Made by a program: the position numbers and the translations under genes. From positions 11,212,001 through 11,276,000 of the forward strand of contig NC_135360.1 in assembly GCF_051622035.1 (NCBI RefSeq): a stretch of 64,000 bases of DNA, given 5' to 3'. Source of the stretch: Arctopsyche grandis (taxonomy: Eukaryota > Arthropoda > Insecta > Trichoptera > Hydropsychidae). Within the stretch, counting starts at the first letter, position 1; each line of letters opens with the position of its first letter. The notes under the pieces are model-generated. The model searched no databases and had not been told where the DNA came from. It worked only from the letters and a program-made list of their open reading frames with translations. Below are positions 34,101-44,767 of the stretch, piece after piece.

Positions 34101-37100
34101 GGCATAAATATTTTATAAAATCGTATTTTTTTAAATACGTTTAGTTGGAATTCAAAACGGCTCATATATACAAACATGGAAAATGCCAGAAGTAAATATT
34201 TATATAAATATATGGTCACATAAATAGTGGTAACGTACAAGATATGGTGAATCTATACCTAAAGGCATAGGTTTGTAGACTAGAATACAGGTATTCCCCG
34301 ACTTACGACGGATTTTTCGACAGGGTCGACCCGCTCCTTCCTGTGATTGGCTACTCTTTGCAATGCAACGGAAATATTCCACGTATTGCAAACGAAATAT
34401 ACACGTATTCGTTTGTGGTTCAATACAAATTCATCTAAATGTGAATCAAAACGGGCACGCGTTGTGCCAAATTGACGCTTCATCTTTCTTTTCACACGCA
34501 TCCACATTTTGCGTATGTATTTCACTATCATTTGGATCCACGAAATTATAAACACTTTTACCGGAATTCGGAATATTTCCGTACGCTGCCCAACCGTCCG
34601 AAATTATATGCGAACCAGGCAGTATATGTCGGAGTATTTGATCAGGTAAAAGTCGAGTTAATTCAGGGCACGGCATTACTATTGGCATCGCAAAGAGTAG
34701 CCAATCACAGGAAGGAGCGAGTCGACCGAGCCTAGAGGGTCCGCCCTGTCGATAATTCCGACTTTTGTCCATCAAAATATAATTTCTCGAAAATATATAC
34801 ACCATTTCACTTCTCTCAAAAGGCAGTGGCTGTGGTAACGGCAGCCTATGATTTGATAGTAATTAAAAAAAAATCATTTTATGAAAATCGGTGGTTTTTT
34901 CTTTCGGCCGCAAGCCGAGGACTATCAGTATGTAATTCGGACTTTACAAAACGTTCTAGTAGAAGTATAGATCCATCAAATCAAGTCAAAAATTATCACA
35001 CAACTACTATTTCTTTAGATATAGGTTTTTCATTCCAAATTGACTCATTTTCATTTCGAATTTCAAATTATTTGAAATGAAAAAGGTTCAATTTGAAATG
35101 AAAATGGGTCAATTTGGAATGAAAAACCTGTATAATCGAATATTGACAGTGGACTATTTCTTCAATATATAAAAACTAATTCGTAAAAGTACCTTCAATG
35201 GATTAGTTTTAAGTAAATGGAAATCATCAGGATGCGGCGCCGTGAAAGGATGGTGGCAAGTTTCCAGTTGATTATCGTCACCTTTGTTGAAAAGAGGAAA
35301 GTCAATAACCCACATTGGAGTTTCTGCAGATGATGTTTGTTCCAATTGATTGTTGGTTTTAGCCTGTTCTCCTAATTTCGACCGTATTTCTCCCAAACAC
35401 CAACACTGAAATAAATAAAATTCAACTCAACCGCACCTTTTATCACATTGAAAGTCTTAAAAACAACACAAAATTGCCTTACGACTTTATCTTTAGGACC
35501 GTAAGCTATGAATAAAGTCTCTCCGATGGAAAGTTCAAGTTCTGCAGCGATCACTTGCATAACATCCTTGCCTAAAATAGCAATTGACGTGCACCATTGA
35601 TCGAGTGGCTGTTTTATACGTGAGCATATCAAACGGACATTCGGAAATCTTTCTATAGCGGACTCTTGCAAAGACTTTTTAAAATTGTTCGATATATTTA
35701 TATTCATCTTTTGGCGTACGACGATCGCAAAGGCACCGAAATCTTCAACGTTGCTGCTTAAATTTCCATTGGTGTTGAGGTGATTTGTTATATTTTGGAG
35801 CTGCAATGAGTGTCAATCTGGTGATATATATATATTGGTGTATTTCTAAATATGATTAATTTATGCCACACTTTTCAAATTTGCATACTAGTAAATCGTA
35901 AGATGTGTCCGGTTTGTCTGTGCCGTATTTGGATAAGATTTCTTGATAAGTAAAACATGGGAACGGCGACGGTAGTGGATGAGGCCACGAGCAACGAACT
36001 AAATCTTCTACCAGAGACATTATATTTTCACGGCTTGCGAAAGACATTTCTATATCCATCTGTGTGAATTCGGGCTGTCGATCTATTCGTGTCGCCTCAT
36101 CTCTGAAAACAATACGTGATTGTTTTACAACAATTGATCACAAAAGGGATTCGTTTATTACTAAAATTAATACCTGTAACATCTAGCTACTTGAAAATAT
36201 CTATCTATAGCACCTGCCATTAACATTTGTTTGTGTTGTTGAGGACTCTGTATCAACGAGTAAAATTGTCCTTTGTGTCGAGTCGGAACTATGAATTCCT
36301 TAGCGCCCTTTTATAACAAGAAACATTTTTAGTTGAGGAAAATTTCATTAGATTTATATGTATATGTTGCAGTTCAAGTGTACATTTCGTTCGCTCATGA
36401 ACATACTAGTTTGTTCATACACAAACCAATCTGGCCAGCTGTGGTGTATACAAAAGAACAAATTGACAAACGAACTACATACACAGTTTGTTCATGCACA
36501 AACTATCAGGCATAATTCTTAATCGTTTCTCTCATTCTTTATGAATGTTTGCTTAGCTTGGGTTGCAATATTTTCAATATTAGCAAAGGCGGAATTTATA
36601 GCAACGTTGTAGTATGGCTTCCATAGGATTTCCCTTTGAAATACTTGGCGTTTTGGCAGCTAAAAGTTATATTTGATTCATCATCTTCAAATACTCACCA
36701 GAATGATTCTGGTGAGTATTTGAAGATAGTTAGGAATATAGCACAACTTGTACGATCCCGAATCGAGGTCGATGATCTCATGTATTTCCCCACAAAACAC
36801 AAATCGCACGATTACATCATACAAGCATGCAGAGAAATATTGTCTTGTCTGAAATATCTTTGTTAATATAAGGGCAAAGACACAATTCGACTCACTCCAA
36901 ATAAACAACACATAAACCAAGCTCATCATATAGCTACGCACCAAACAACCTCGAGAGCATGATCTCACCAGCCAAGCTACGCATCGCACAACCAACCAGG
37001 ATATAAACCAGCGCACCTGCCTCGAACGCCGGTAAGCCAGCCCACTCCTCCGAAGTCGAGCAACTATCTCCTTCGCCGTATATACAACAATCCTTGTATA

Positions 37101-40100
37101 CTGAACATAAGTAAAGATCCTCTTAAAAATTCAATTTGGATGTTTATAGGACAGACACGGCCAAACATAAACCTTCCCTGCCTATATAAGTGACCTCCGA
37201 CTACCAAAATCGTACCTACGCTGCAACCTACACCATCTGCCTACAAGAGTTTTCGATTGCTAGCATTTAAATTAAAGCCAATATTTTGTGTATGTACAAA
37301 CTAGTATGTTCATGAACGAACCGGAGTGAACGCTTGAATTGTAACATATGTATATTATATTTTTATACCCCAGGAGTACGGCAAAAAAGCGTAGGCGTTT
37401 CTACTTCGACGAATTCGTGCGTATCTACTAGGAACTTTCTCATTTTCATTAGAATATTTGAACGAGTTCTCAGATTGCTCTGCATTTCAGGATACCTAAG
37501 ATATAAATACCTGCGGGCGAAAATTATGATATTATGGTATGTCTAAGAAGTATGACAGTGGACGAGCGACTGAAAAAGTTGTAATAGGATAGAAAATCAT
37601 ATAGAATGAAACGGAATGAGTCGAAAGTGATTTGAGCCAGAGGAATAGTTGTGGATTCACGATCCACTTTGATTCCTTCTACACTCTCTTGAAAATCAAT
37701 CTCAATCTTCATAATACATTTATTATTAGATTTCTTAACCACATTTCAGTCTTTATCTCTTAACTTGCCCACTATGTCAATATTTTCATGTGTTGATAAT
37801 ATAATACATACCTATGACGTAAATGCAACTGTTCTTTTGGTTTGTTGAACGATCGTATTTGAAATGGGGCAAAAGTAGCTGGGTTTAAAACTTTCAACGA
37901 ATTTATTAACACTTCTATTTCTCCAGTATCCATATTAGGATTTATCGATGACGCCGGTCGAGCCCCGACGTGACCTTTCACTTCTAAAGTCGACTCTAAT
38001 GGAATGTTGTGAATGGAGTATGCTTGGACATTCTAAAACGATCAACATATGTACATAGTACTAATTCTAATGATGATATTTACACCGTATTGAAATCTTA
38101 CGAACTTCATCGGATATAATGCATTGGGTAACACCGTAAGAATCACGTATAGTGAAAAACTTTCCAAGGCGACAATGCTCTAACCAACCGCATAACGTAA
38201 TTTGCTGTCCGACATGTTCAATGTTGAGTTCTCCGCAAGTATGAGTTCGCCAAGTGTGGGAGTTGATACCAGTTTCATTTGGCTGAAAAATTATAAAGTA
38301 ATGATCTATCAAGATATCTATAAATTGGCCTTTAAATAAATTTAAATAAAACCTTTGGCTCGTCTATTTCTTCATCTAATATTGGTACAGGTAAATTGGG
38401 ATCTAGTTTGATAATTTCGTTGACTAATATTTCGATATCACCGCCACCTTCTTGCTAAAATGATATATATGCAATATAACGTTTATTTAATTACACATGG
38501 TGATGTAGACTGACATTGACGATTATTACCATGTTAACTTGAGACGTGGGCCTTGCCATTACAGTTCCTACAACTTGTAAAACATCCTCGGATGTAATGG
38601 TTTTGAGAACATTTTGAAGCTCAGGTTTCTGTAATACAAAGTTTATGAATAATCTATTTAAAATTGATGCGTGTATTTTAAATAATACACGTACAACTAT
38701 TGGAATTAGGCATTGTATGATTCCATGCCCGTCTTTAAGCTTGATGAATCTTGGTAAATGTTGACCGTGTATCCAACCGATCAGAGTGACTTTGCGTCCG
38801 ACATCGTCAGAGCTGAAGTCGCCACAAGTTTCTGCTCTATTTTGCATTTGTAAAATTAGGCTCTCACTTCCTTCTGAAAAATTTCAGCATAAAATTACAT
38901 ATGTATACAGAGATTCGCATAAATTATATGTAGGTATATGATTTTATATATATTTTAGATATTTACTGCACTTTGTGTACTCTTCCGTCGTGAGAGATTT
39001 GGCGTAAGCGGATGTGGTGTAGTTTCGAACGGAAGCTGTCTGTGAATTTATCATCTTCCCTCTGATGTTTTTGTCATTTTTGATAAAATTACCACGATTG
39101 ACACGTACCATAACAACTTCTTGAATAGAAACTTCTACTTGACCGGTGACCATAGTCTGTACAAATAAGTAAAACAAAATATTCTCAATGCATGTTTTTT
39201 AAATGTCAATTTTATTATTACTATGAAAATATTATAAGTTTTAAAAATATGTATGTATGTATATTTTTTTCTAATATATTTATACAACGAAAAATCTAAA
39301 ATTTCTAATATTGTATATCATGGTGCCTAAATTAGTGAAAATCATTCAAACTTTTCAGATACATTATGTTATAATCATCATCATTATATACAGTAGAACC
39401 TCGATTATCCAGATTGTTAAAAACTTTATGTAGAATATAAAAAAAAAATGTTTACGTCCATGATGGCATAACATTAAACGGACAATGAATCATAAATGCA
39501 TAACATAAAAATTTGAAAATAAGACAATTTTCATCAAAATTCAATACTCAAACGACGTTTGTTTCTTAAAAATTGAATTACTCAATAAAGAATAATTTAA
39601 AATTGATCTTCATGTTTATTTATTTATTTATTTTAAACAGACCATTGTGGCATAACAGGAATTCCTAAAGCGCCACAATGGTCAAAAAAAATATAACACA
39701 AAAAAAAAAAAAAAAAAAAAACAAAATAACAATTAAATAAAATAAAATAAATAAAATGTTTATAACATTTATAAAATGTTATATAAATGTATATGTAAAT
39801 GTAAACAAAAAATAATAATTCATACTGAATGTATTCGTCTTTCCCTGTCAATCGTAATTCTTTCGATTATCCGGACTACTTTCATTCCCAATTAGTCTGG
39901 ATAATCGAGGTTCTACTCTATAGTCATTCATCACCTGCTGAGTAAAAGCCTACAATATACTCTCATCCATTTCACCCAGCTTCCTTGTTACAATAATAGT
40001 AACCTTTCCAAATACTATTGCATTCTTCAAAATGAATCTCCATCTTATAGAAATTCTTATTATATATTTCCCACTTTCATAATTCTCTCGGTCCATCTTT

Positions 40101-40688
40101 ACGAATGTTCAATCAAGAAACCACCATTTTCTACATATATGCTGGCAAGCAATACTGCATTACATAATATAATGACCTCGTTAATAGCTCCACCGGGACG
40201 GGATAAAACCCACCCGATGACAGATATGAAGGAACGTAGAGGCAAATTGGAGAGACGTTTGTTGATGTCGGGTCGCTGAAACAAGTATAATGTCCCGGTA
40301 CAATAACACAATGTGACTGGAAAAAAGTAGCAAGTAAAGTCTCGCTATCATACTTCATCGGGGATGACGAGTTGTGTGGTCCCATGGGCGTCTCTCAGCA
40401 GCAAAAACCGACCGAGGCGTTTCTCCTGTACGCTACCAGCTAGCTCGACCAGGGCGCCAATGTGCTGGGTGCGAAGTTCTCCACAGCTGACTCGACGAGG
40501 CATCGTCTCGAAAGGCTCCATTGGGTAGCCAGGGTTTGGGAATGATCTGAAAGGCCGCCGTATGGGGAAACCTGAAATTATATTATTTTTCTGGATGAAT
40601 CTGACGGTGATGCTTCTTGGAGATTGGTGTGGAGTGAAACATGGTACTGACCATCAGCGACGCGGGCGGCCGCTCGCCACATTGTCAT
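31162..40688 (-). CDS. DARS2: Mitochondrial aspartyl-tRNA synthetase with three N-terminal OB folds
   Basis: The exons, in order of transcription, are 40652-40688, 40354-40571, 40177-40275, 38967-39156, 38695-38873, 38530-38628, 38353-38454, 38106-38282, 37812-38032, 37369-37510, 36174-36307, 35889-36102, 35483-35800, 35193-35405, 31432-31615 and 31162-31358. All joins keep one frame: 907 aa, against about 645 in human DARS2. The start ([13 protein letters not shown]) looks like a mitochondrial presequence. Three OB-fold modules follow, opening [20 protein letters not shown] and [10 protein letters not shown]; only the third continues into the usual linker. The class II bacterial-type core is complete ([107 protein letters not shown]). 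Introns hold a hAT, a Merlin, a mariner-like MITE and a Tigger-like element. One donor (38105, GTTCGT) is non-consensus. Exon joins are by eye. Confidence 0.9.
32064..33787 (-). mobile_element. hAT element, TTF-type family, copy 2, in DARS2 intron, perfect TSD
   Basis: It is 1,724 bp with ends CAGTGGCGGCTCGTGA and GACGAGCCGCCACTG. The octamer GTCTATTG is exactly duplicated (32056-32063 and 33788-33795). It lies in the 3.6-kb intron before the last two DARS2 exons, in the same transcriptional orientation as DARS2. Minus-strand coding fragments (33133 down to 32439) give the TTF finger part and about 115 further residues (for example NKKRD-like [19 protein letters not shown]), separated by a stop/frameshift; the catalytic domain is missing. 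Confidence 0.93.
34310..34757 (-). mobile_element. Merlin (IS1016/ISXO2-like) transposon remnant in DARS2 intron
   Basis: The inverted ends pair over about 70 bp (CGACAGGG ... CTCCTTCCTGTGATTGGCT at the left; AGCCAATCACAGGAAGGAG at the right). The minus strand encodes the second half of a DDE_Tnp_IS1595-type transposase: [18 protein letters not shown], then [19 protein letters not shown], and in another frame [20 protein letters not shown]. The catalytic D of the ISDGWAAY block is present, while the N-terminal half is absent. It is an internally deleted and frameshifted copy. Confidence 0.8.
35024..35141. repeat. Imperfect foldback in DARS2 intron
   Basis: The left arm AGGTTTTTCATTCCAAATTG and the right arm CAATTTGGAATGAAAAACCT are exact complements for 20 bases. 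Further TCATTTC/GAAATGA pairing lies toward the centre. It is about 50 bp from the 3' splice donor-side exon 35193-35405. Confidence 0.75.
36370..37341. mobile_element. Mariner-like MITE in DARS2 intron, close to a splice donor
   Basis: The ends CAGTTCAAGTG (36370) and CGCTTGAATTG (37341) are inverted repeats of the family at 3704-4192. The left third (36370-36650) is an inverted copy of that element. The interior also contains a perfect short hairpin (TACTCACCAGAATGATTCTG around 36695) and about 500 bp of unrecognised, C-rich sequence. The right end lies 27 bp from the donor of DARS2 exon 37369-37510. The flanking TA is kept on the right (37342-37343); on the left it is TG. Confidence 0.65.
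39391..39918. mobile_element. Pogo/Tigger-like MITE in DARS2 intron (TA TSD)
   Basis: The ends CAGTAGAACCTCGATTATCC (39391) and its complement (ending 39918; the last base differs) are the familiar pogo/Tigger terminus. TA flanks both sides (39389-39390 and 39919-39920). There is no transposase. A LINE tail (39615-39830) lies inside. It sits in the long intron between the first and second OB-fold modules of DARS2. Confidence 0.82.
39615..39830 (-). repeat. LINE 3'-tail fragment nested in Tigger-like MITE
   Basis: It starts with TTTATTTATTTATT (the complement of an AATA-type tail) and contains GGCATAACAGGAATTCCTAA and GCGCCACAATGGTC, followed by a long A tract. It matches 12575-12720. The family is not identified; it reads as retroposon debris. 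Confidence 0.45.
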
Positions 40689-41233
40689 TTTATTGAAAAT
40701 CTCTGAATTTAGCCTGAAAACAGATTTGACTTCTATAAACTAATTTGACATCGGCATTTTTGGCCAAAAGCTCAACAGTATTCAAGCTAAAAAAAAAATA
40801 CATAACAAAGATAGAATTTATATTATACATATAGAGTTTCCTTTCACATACTTATGGAGATTGAATATGTGTTTATGTGGAGACTGCGTACTCGAGATTG
40901 AGGTAGTATGTATGTGTACTGGAGAGGATGATAATTTCATTTATAATTTTTACAAAGTTGTTTATTGTTATTATATTTAATTTATATGGGATAAACTGAC
41001 ATCTCGGCTTCAGTCTCGTAAGTAGCTATGTGGGTCGACTGCCCGATTGGTGGTTGAATAAGAACTGCTACTGACTGAGGAGAACATCATTTGTTCCTGA
41101 ATTCAGGTGTTTCGAATTACTAAAATTTTGCACCTGTGTGCGATTCCCTCCACACTTTTCTATTTAAAGCCAGAATGGAGCTTTTGTGAAATTTTAAGAT
41201 GTCGGCATAGATATAGAATTATTCTATATCTAT

Positions 41234-41382
41234 GGCTACGTCCACACTACCGATATCTACACCCGATATTTGCGAATTTTTCCATAACCAATTCCTAAAT
41301 AGCAACTACAGGTTGCAAATGGGAACTGGATATGGAAAATTCGAGAATGTCGGGTGTAGATATCGGTAGTGTGGACGTAGCC
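41234..41382. mobile_element. GGCTACGTCCACACTACC MITE in the DARS2/LSM4 promoter spacer
   Basis: The 149-bp element has inverted ends of about 35 bp (GGCTACGTCCACACTACCGA ... complement) and a 3-bp duplication TAT (41231-41233 and 41383-41385). A second copy with AAT duplication is at 50280-50410. It lies about 110 bp upstream of the LSM4 start codon and 550 bp from that of DARS2. Confidence 0.88.
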
Positions 41383-41494
41383 TATGGATATCAGGGAAAA
41401 GAAATAGATTTTGTAATCAAAGTATTAATGGTAAGAAATAGAGATGTTTTGGCCATAGTTGTCATTAAAGTGGCGGCTTAGCGAGACCGGCATC

Positions 41495-42500
41495 ATGGTT
41501 AGTTTTTGCTGTTTAATTAACAAATTCAACATATTTTACTTTATTTTCATAATAGATATGAGTGACCTAGTGTTATTTTTCATTTTGAAATTATCATGTC
41601 GTATATTGTTTACAAACGTATATAATACGTATACCATACATATATTTTGTGGTTAATTTTATTTGAATTGCTTTAATCATTTAAATGATAAATGGTAAAA
41701 ATATTAACGCTGTAAATATAAATATTTAATATTATGGTAAGGTTATATAAAAAAAAAAAAAAATCAATAAATTCAAAATTATGATCTACCTCTCATCCAT
41801 ACATACATGTATGCAACAATAGATTTTTAATCTTATGAATTATCACTTTTAGCTTCCACTATCGTTGTTGAGAACTGCTCAGAATCATCCTATGGTAAGT
41901 AAATCACATTATTGTTTTTAAGTGGGTAGTTGAAAATATTTATAAAATGTATTCATTGAATTTTCAGTTAGTTGAATTAAAAAATGGAGAAACGTACAAT
42001 GGACATTTAGTGAGTTGTGATAACTGGATGAATATTAACCTCCGAGAAGTTATCTGCACTTCGAGAGTAAGTTTTGTTATATCAATAATTGTACAAGTAT
42101 TATTGTGTATTTTGCTGTATTGTTAACCAAAGAACTTACGATCAGGATGGTGACAAATTTTGGAGGATGCCAGAATGCTACATTAGGGGGAGTACTATAA
42201 AATATTTACGCATCCCCGATGAAGTCATCGATATGGTCAAAGAGGAAACCCAAATGAAGGCCAGAGGACGTGGCGACATGAAAGGCAGAGGAGGGCAGAA
42301 TCAAAGATCGGGCCGTGGATCAGGAAGAGGTTATTATTTATTTAATGCTGCTCAATGTTGTGCGAGTCTTATTGAATCAAAAATTTAATGTTTTGTAATG
42401 TATTTTAGGTACATTCGGTGGACGAGGAGGCCGTCCAAACCCTCTTGGTCGTGGAGGCGGACCCGGTAGAAACCCACAAAATAAGCCCAAACAAAAATAA
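41495..42500 (+). CDS. LSM4: LSM4, U6 snRNP-associated Sm-like protein
   Basis: The coding exons are 41495-41497 (only the ATG), 41853-41894, 41968-42066, 42146-42329 and 42409-42500, giving 139 aa, the size of human LSM4. LSM4 is part of the Lsm2-8 ring on U6 snRNA in the nucleus and the Lsm1-7 ring in mRNA decay. The Sm fold is complete: [39 protein letters not shown] (Sm1), then [18 protein letters not shown] (Sm2). The tail is RGG-rich ([35 protein letters not shown]) as in the family. The start codon is the last triplet before a GTTAGT donor, a position conserved in frame here with MLPLSLL. AATAAA lies about 30 bp after the stop. The gene is divergent from DARS2 and convergent with NDUFS6. 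Confidence 0.97.
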
Positions 42501-42878
42501 AACATAATGTACTACTTTATTTTTAATTTATCAATAAATTTACGTGTAAACATAATCGCTTCATTTTTTTTTACTTTTGTACAATATTCGCATTTTTAAT
42601 AAATTTATTTTTCGGTACACTTTAAATATCAAAAGACAATTTTTTAAAATTTTATTTTATTTAGTACACATCTGTTCAACAACTTAACTACTGAAATTAA
42701 AATTAAAACAAATATTCTATCAACATTTTTCTTTTTCTTTTATTTTACATTTCTGGCAGTTTTGTCCTCATATTATTTAAATTAATTGTCGAAACGATGA
42801 TCATGTAAAAAATTTGATAGATACTCTTATAGCCTTTCTATACATAAATGAAATAAAATAAATAGTTTCACTGAAACT

Positions 42879-43426
42879 TCAGTGGTGGTCTTCTTTCACA
42901 AATCGTAGACCGCAATATCCACAAGAATGATCTCCTGGTTTGTCCTAAAACAATCGATCATATAATATAGACAGGAAGCTTTATATAAATTGTATCATTT
43001 TCAATGAAAATGAATTTAGACTTACTAAATTGATATAGACTCTAGGGTGGCCTTCAGGACCACTTCCTCCATCGCACCAAACAACTCTACTACCGCTCTT
43101 CTTCGGTGGCACTTCAGCTATGAGATTGACAGCCCAATTTTGATTGACTTGTTTGGGAGCATCGACAAATCTGGCCATTCTGTAATCGTCTTTATCCCAT
43201 TTCTAAAAATATAAAACACATTTGAATCGGTTAACGTTCGGTAAAAGTAACCTCAACGGTATTGGTTGTGTGTTATGTAAGGTGAGGTGGTGTGTATGGT
43301 GGTGATCACCTGTCCGGTGTGTGTAGTCTTATCTTCGGGAAGCCAAGATGCATTCCTGACCAGCACCAGATTCCTGGCTGTCACCGATCGAGTGACAGCA
43401 GCTCGTAAAGATACGCACACAGACAT
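42879..43426 (-). CDS. NDUFS6: NDUFS6, complex I 13-kDa zinc-binding subunit
   Basis: Three exons (43310-43426, 43026-43202, 42879-42944) give 119 aa. The subunit sits in the N-module of mitochondrial complex I and binds zinc. The N-terminus MSVCVSLRAAVTRSVTARN is a typical arginine-rich presequence. The mature part has THTGQ at the exon 1/2 junction, then KWDKDDYRMARFV, NWAVNLIAEVPP, VVWCDGGSGPEGHPRVYINL and finally HSCGYCGLRF. The C, H, C and C zinc ligands are all present (CDGG, GHP, CGYC). The gene is convergent with LSM4. Confidence 0.96.
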
Positions 43427-43595
43427 GTCGATTGCACTGAATCTGTCTGCTGACAACCAGACAACTGACACTAATCCGTCGATATGCATTCACCTTATGA
43501 CCATACACCAATTTTCAAAACAAATGAAAACTTGCGATATTTCTTTTATACGTGTTTATAAATTACGATTAGTAGTTTATTACAAGCTATTAACA

Positions 43596-43733
43596 TCAAG
43601 TCCACAAGGGTGTGCATTGAGAATGTATTTTGTCTCCTTGACGCTTAATGACTGGGAGGAAGGGATAAAAGCATATCCATTCTCAAATACGCCGATGATA
43701 ACATTATCATAGCCAACTCCGAAAAGGAAAATT
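43596..43733 (+). mobile_element. LINE reverse-transcriptase fragment with YADD box
   Basis: One frame reads SPQGCALRMYFVSLTLNDWE (equivalent to the GVPQGSVLSPLLFNIYLNDL block of Jockey-type reverse transcriptases) and continues EEGIKAYPF. A one-base shift at about 43695 gives YADDNIIIANSEKEN, the catalytic palm motif. It is a short, frameshifted piece directly abutting the foldback element that begins at 43743. Confidence 0.7.
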
Positions 43734-43742
43734 ATATTTTAT

Positions 43743-44286
43743 GGTTCGGTGATTACATCGCTTAAGTGAATCGCTATCAGGATAACCGTCACTACGAAAA
43801 TCGCGTGCGCGGATCTCCCGGCGCACGAAAATTCGGCGTACAGAAAACTGTGCAAATATTATAGCGCGAATATTTTTTTGGTAATTGGATTAGTCACATT
43901 GCCATCGCCCAAAAGACAATTTTTGTCATGAAAATCGCGAATTCATAATATTTGGAACTCGAGTTCTCGTTAGTATGATAATTATCGTGAGTATTACGGA
44001 ATTTTCGGCTGCGAGATGTTCCGTTATAGAGATTTTATTGACTTTTGGGCGAGCGCTTTGTGGTCAATAATCACCGAACCTGTTTTTTTAATGATAACTT
44101 TAAAATTCATTTGGGCATCTTTCTGTACGCCGAAATTTCGTGCGCCGGGAGATCCGCACAAGCGATTGTCGTAGCGGCGGTTATCCTGGTAGCGATTAAC
44201 TTTTGTGACGTAACCCGTTTACCATATTTTACTTGGTAATTTAGTGACTTTTGGGCAAGCGCTTTGTGAGCAATAATCACCGAACC
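43743..44286. mobile_element. GGTTCGGTGATTA foldback with an inner, opposite copy
   Basis: The outer arms are GGTTCGGTGATTACATCGC (43743) and the complement ending CGAACC at 44286. Between them CGGATCTCCCGGCGCACGAA and its complement pair. Inside, 43870-44080 is a copy of the block at 25484-25700 in reverse orientation, ending with its own ACCGAACC terminus at 44080. This looks like one family member inserted in, or recombined with, another. Confidence 0.72.
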
Positions 44287-44767
44287 AGTTTACTTGTCGC
44301 ATTTATTCCTTTTTTTATTTAAAGTAAATAAGTAATTTTTAGCACTGGCAGCACTGGTACCAATTCAGAAATGAAAGTGAATCTCACTGACAGCCGGCAA
44401 AGTCGGCGTCCTATAATAACTTAACCTCAATAAATAAACAAGTCGATATTTGTTCTATATTATTGAGAAAGTTTTTTACTCTACAATTTATTTGAAAATA
44501 ATCTTATTTATGAATTCGTGCATTAAACAAATAATTAGTTTATATTTTCTGTATTAAAAAATCGAAATCAACAAAAACACCTTGTCGCTAATCAATGACA
44601 ATTTTATTGATTTATACTACAGGTATTACTGCAATTCATTTGATGAAAGTTTCCATAGTTTCATTAGGTAAGCAAAGCTTAAAACCAACAAACATATTTT
44701 TCTTTTTAGCATACCTTTGTATACAAAAGGAATAAGTTTCACATCACGTTAATGACCTTAGTTGAAT

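Noticed and set aside
36850-37270. Retroviral-type LTR in the C-rich interior of the DARS2 intronic MITE
   Set aside because: There are no paired direct repeats, primer-binding site or coding parts. It is left as unrecognised sequence.
37524-37742. DARS2 coding exon reading [20 protein letters not shown]
   Set aside because: It does not match AspRS. The true missing exon, with [10 protein letters not shown], was found at 37369-37510 with consensus splice sites and correct phase.
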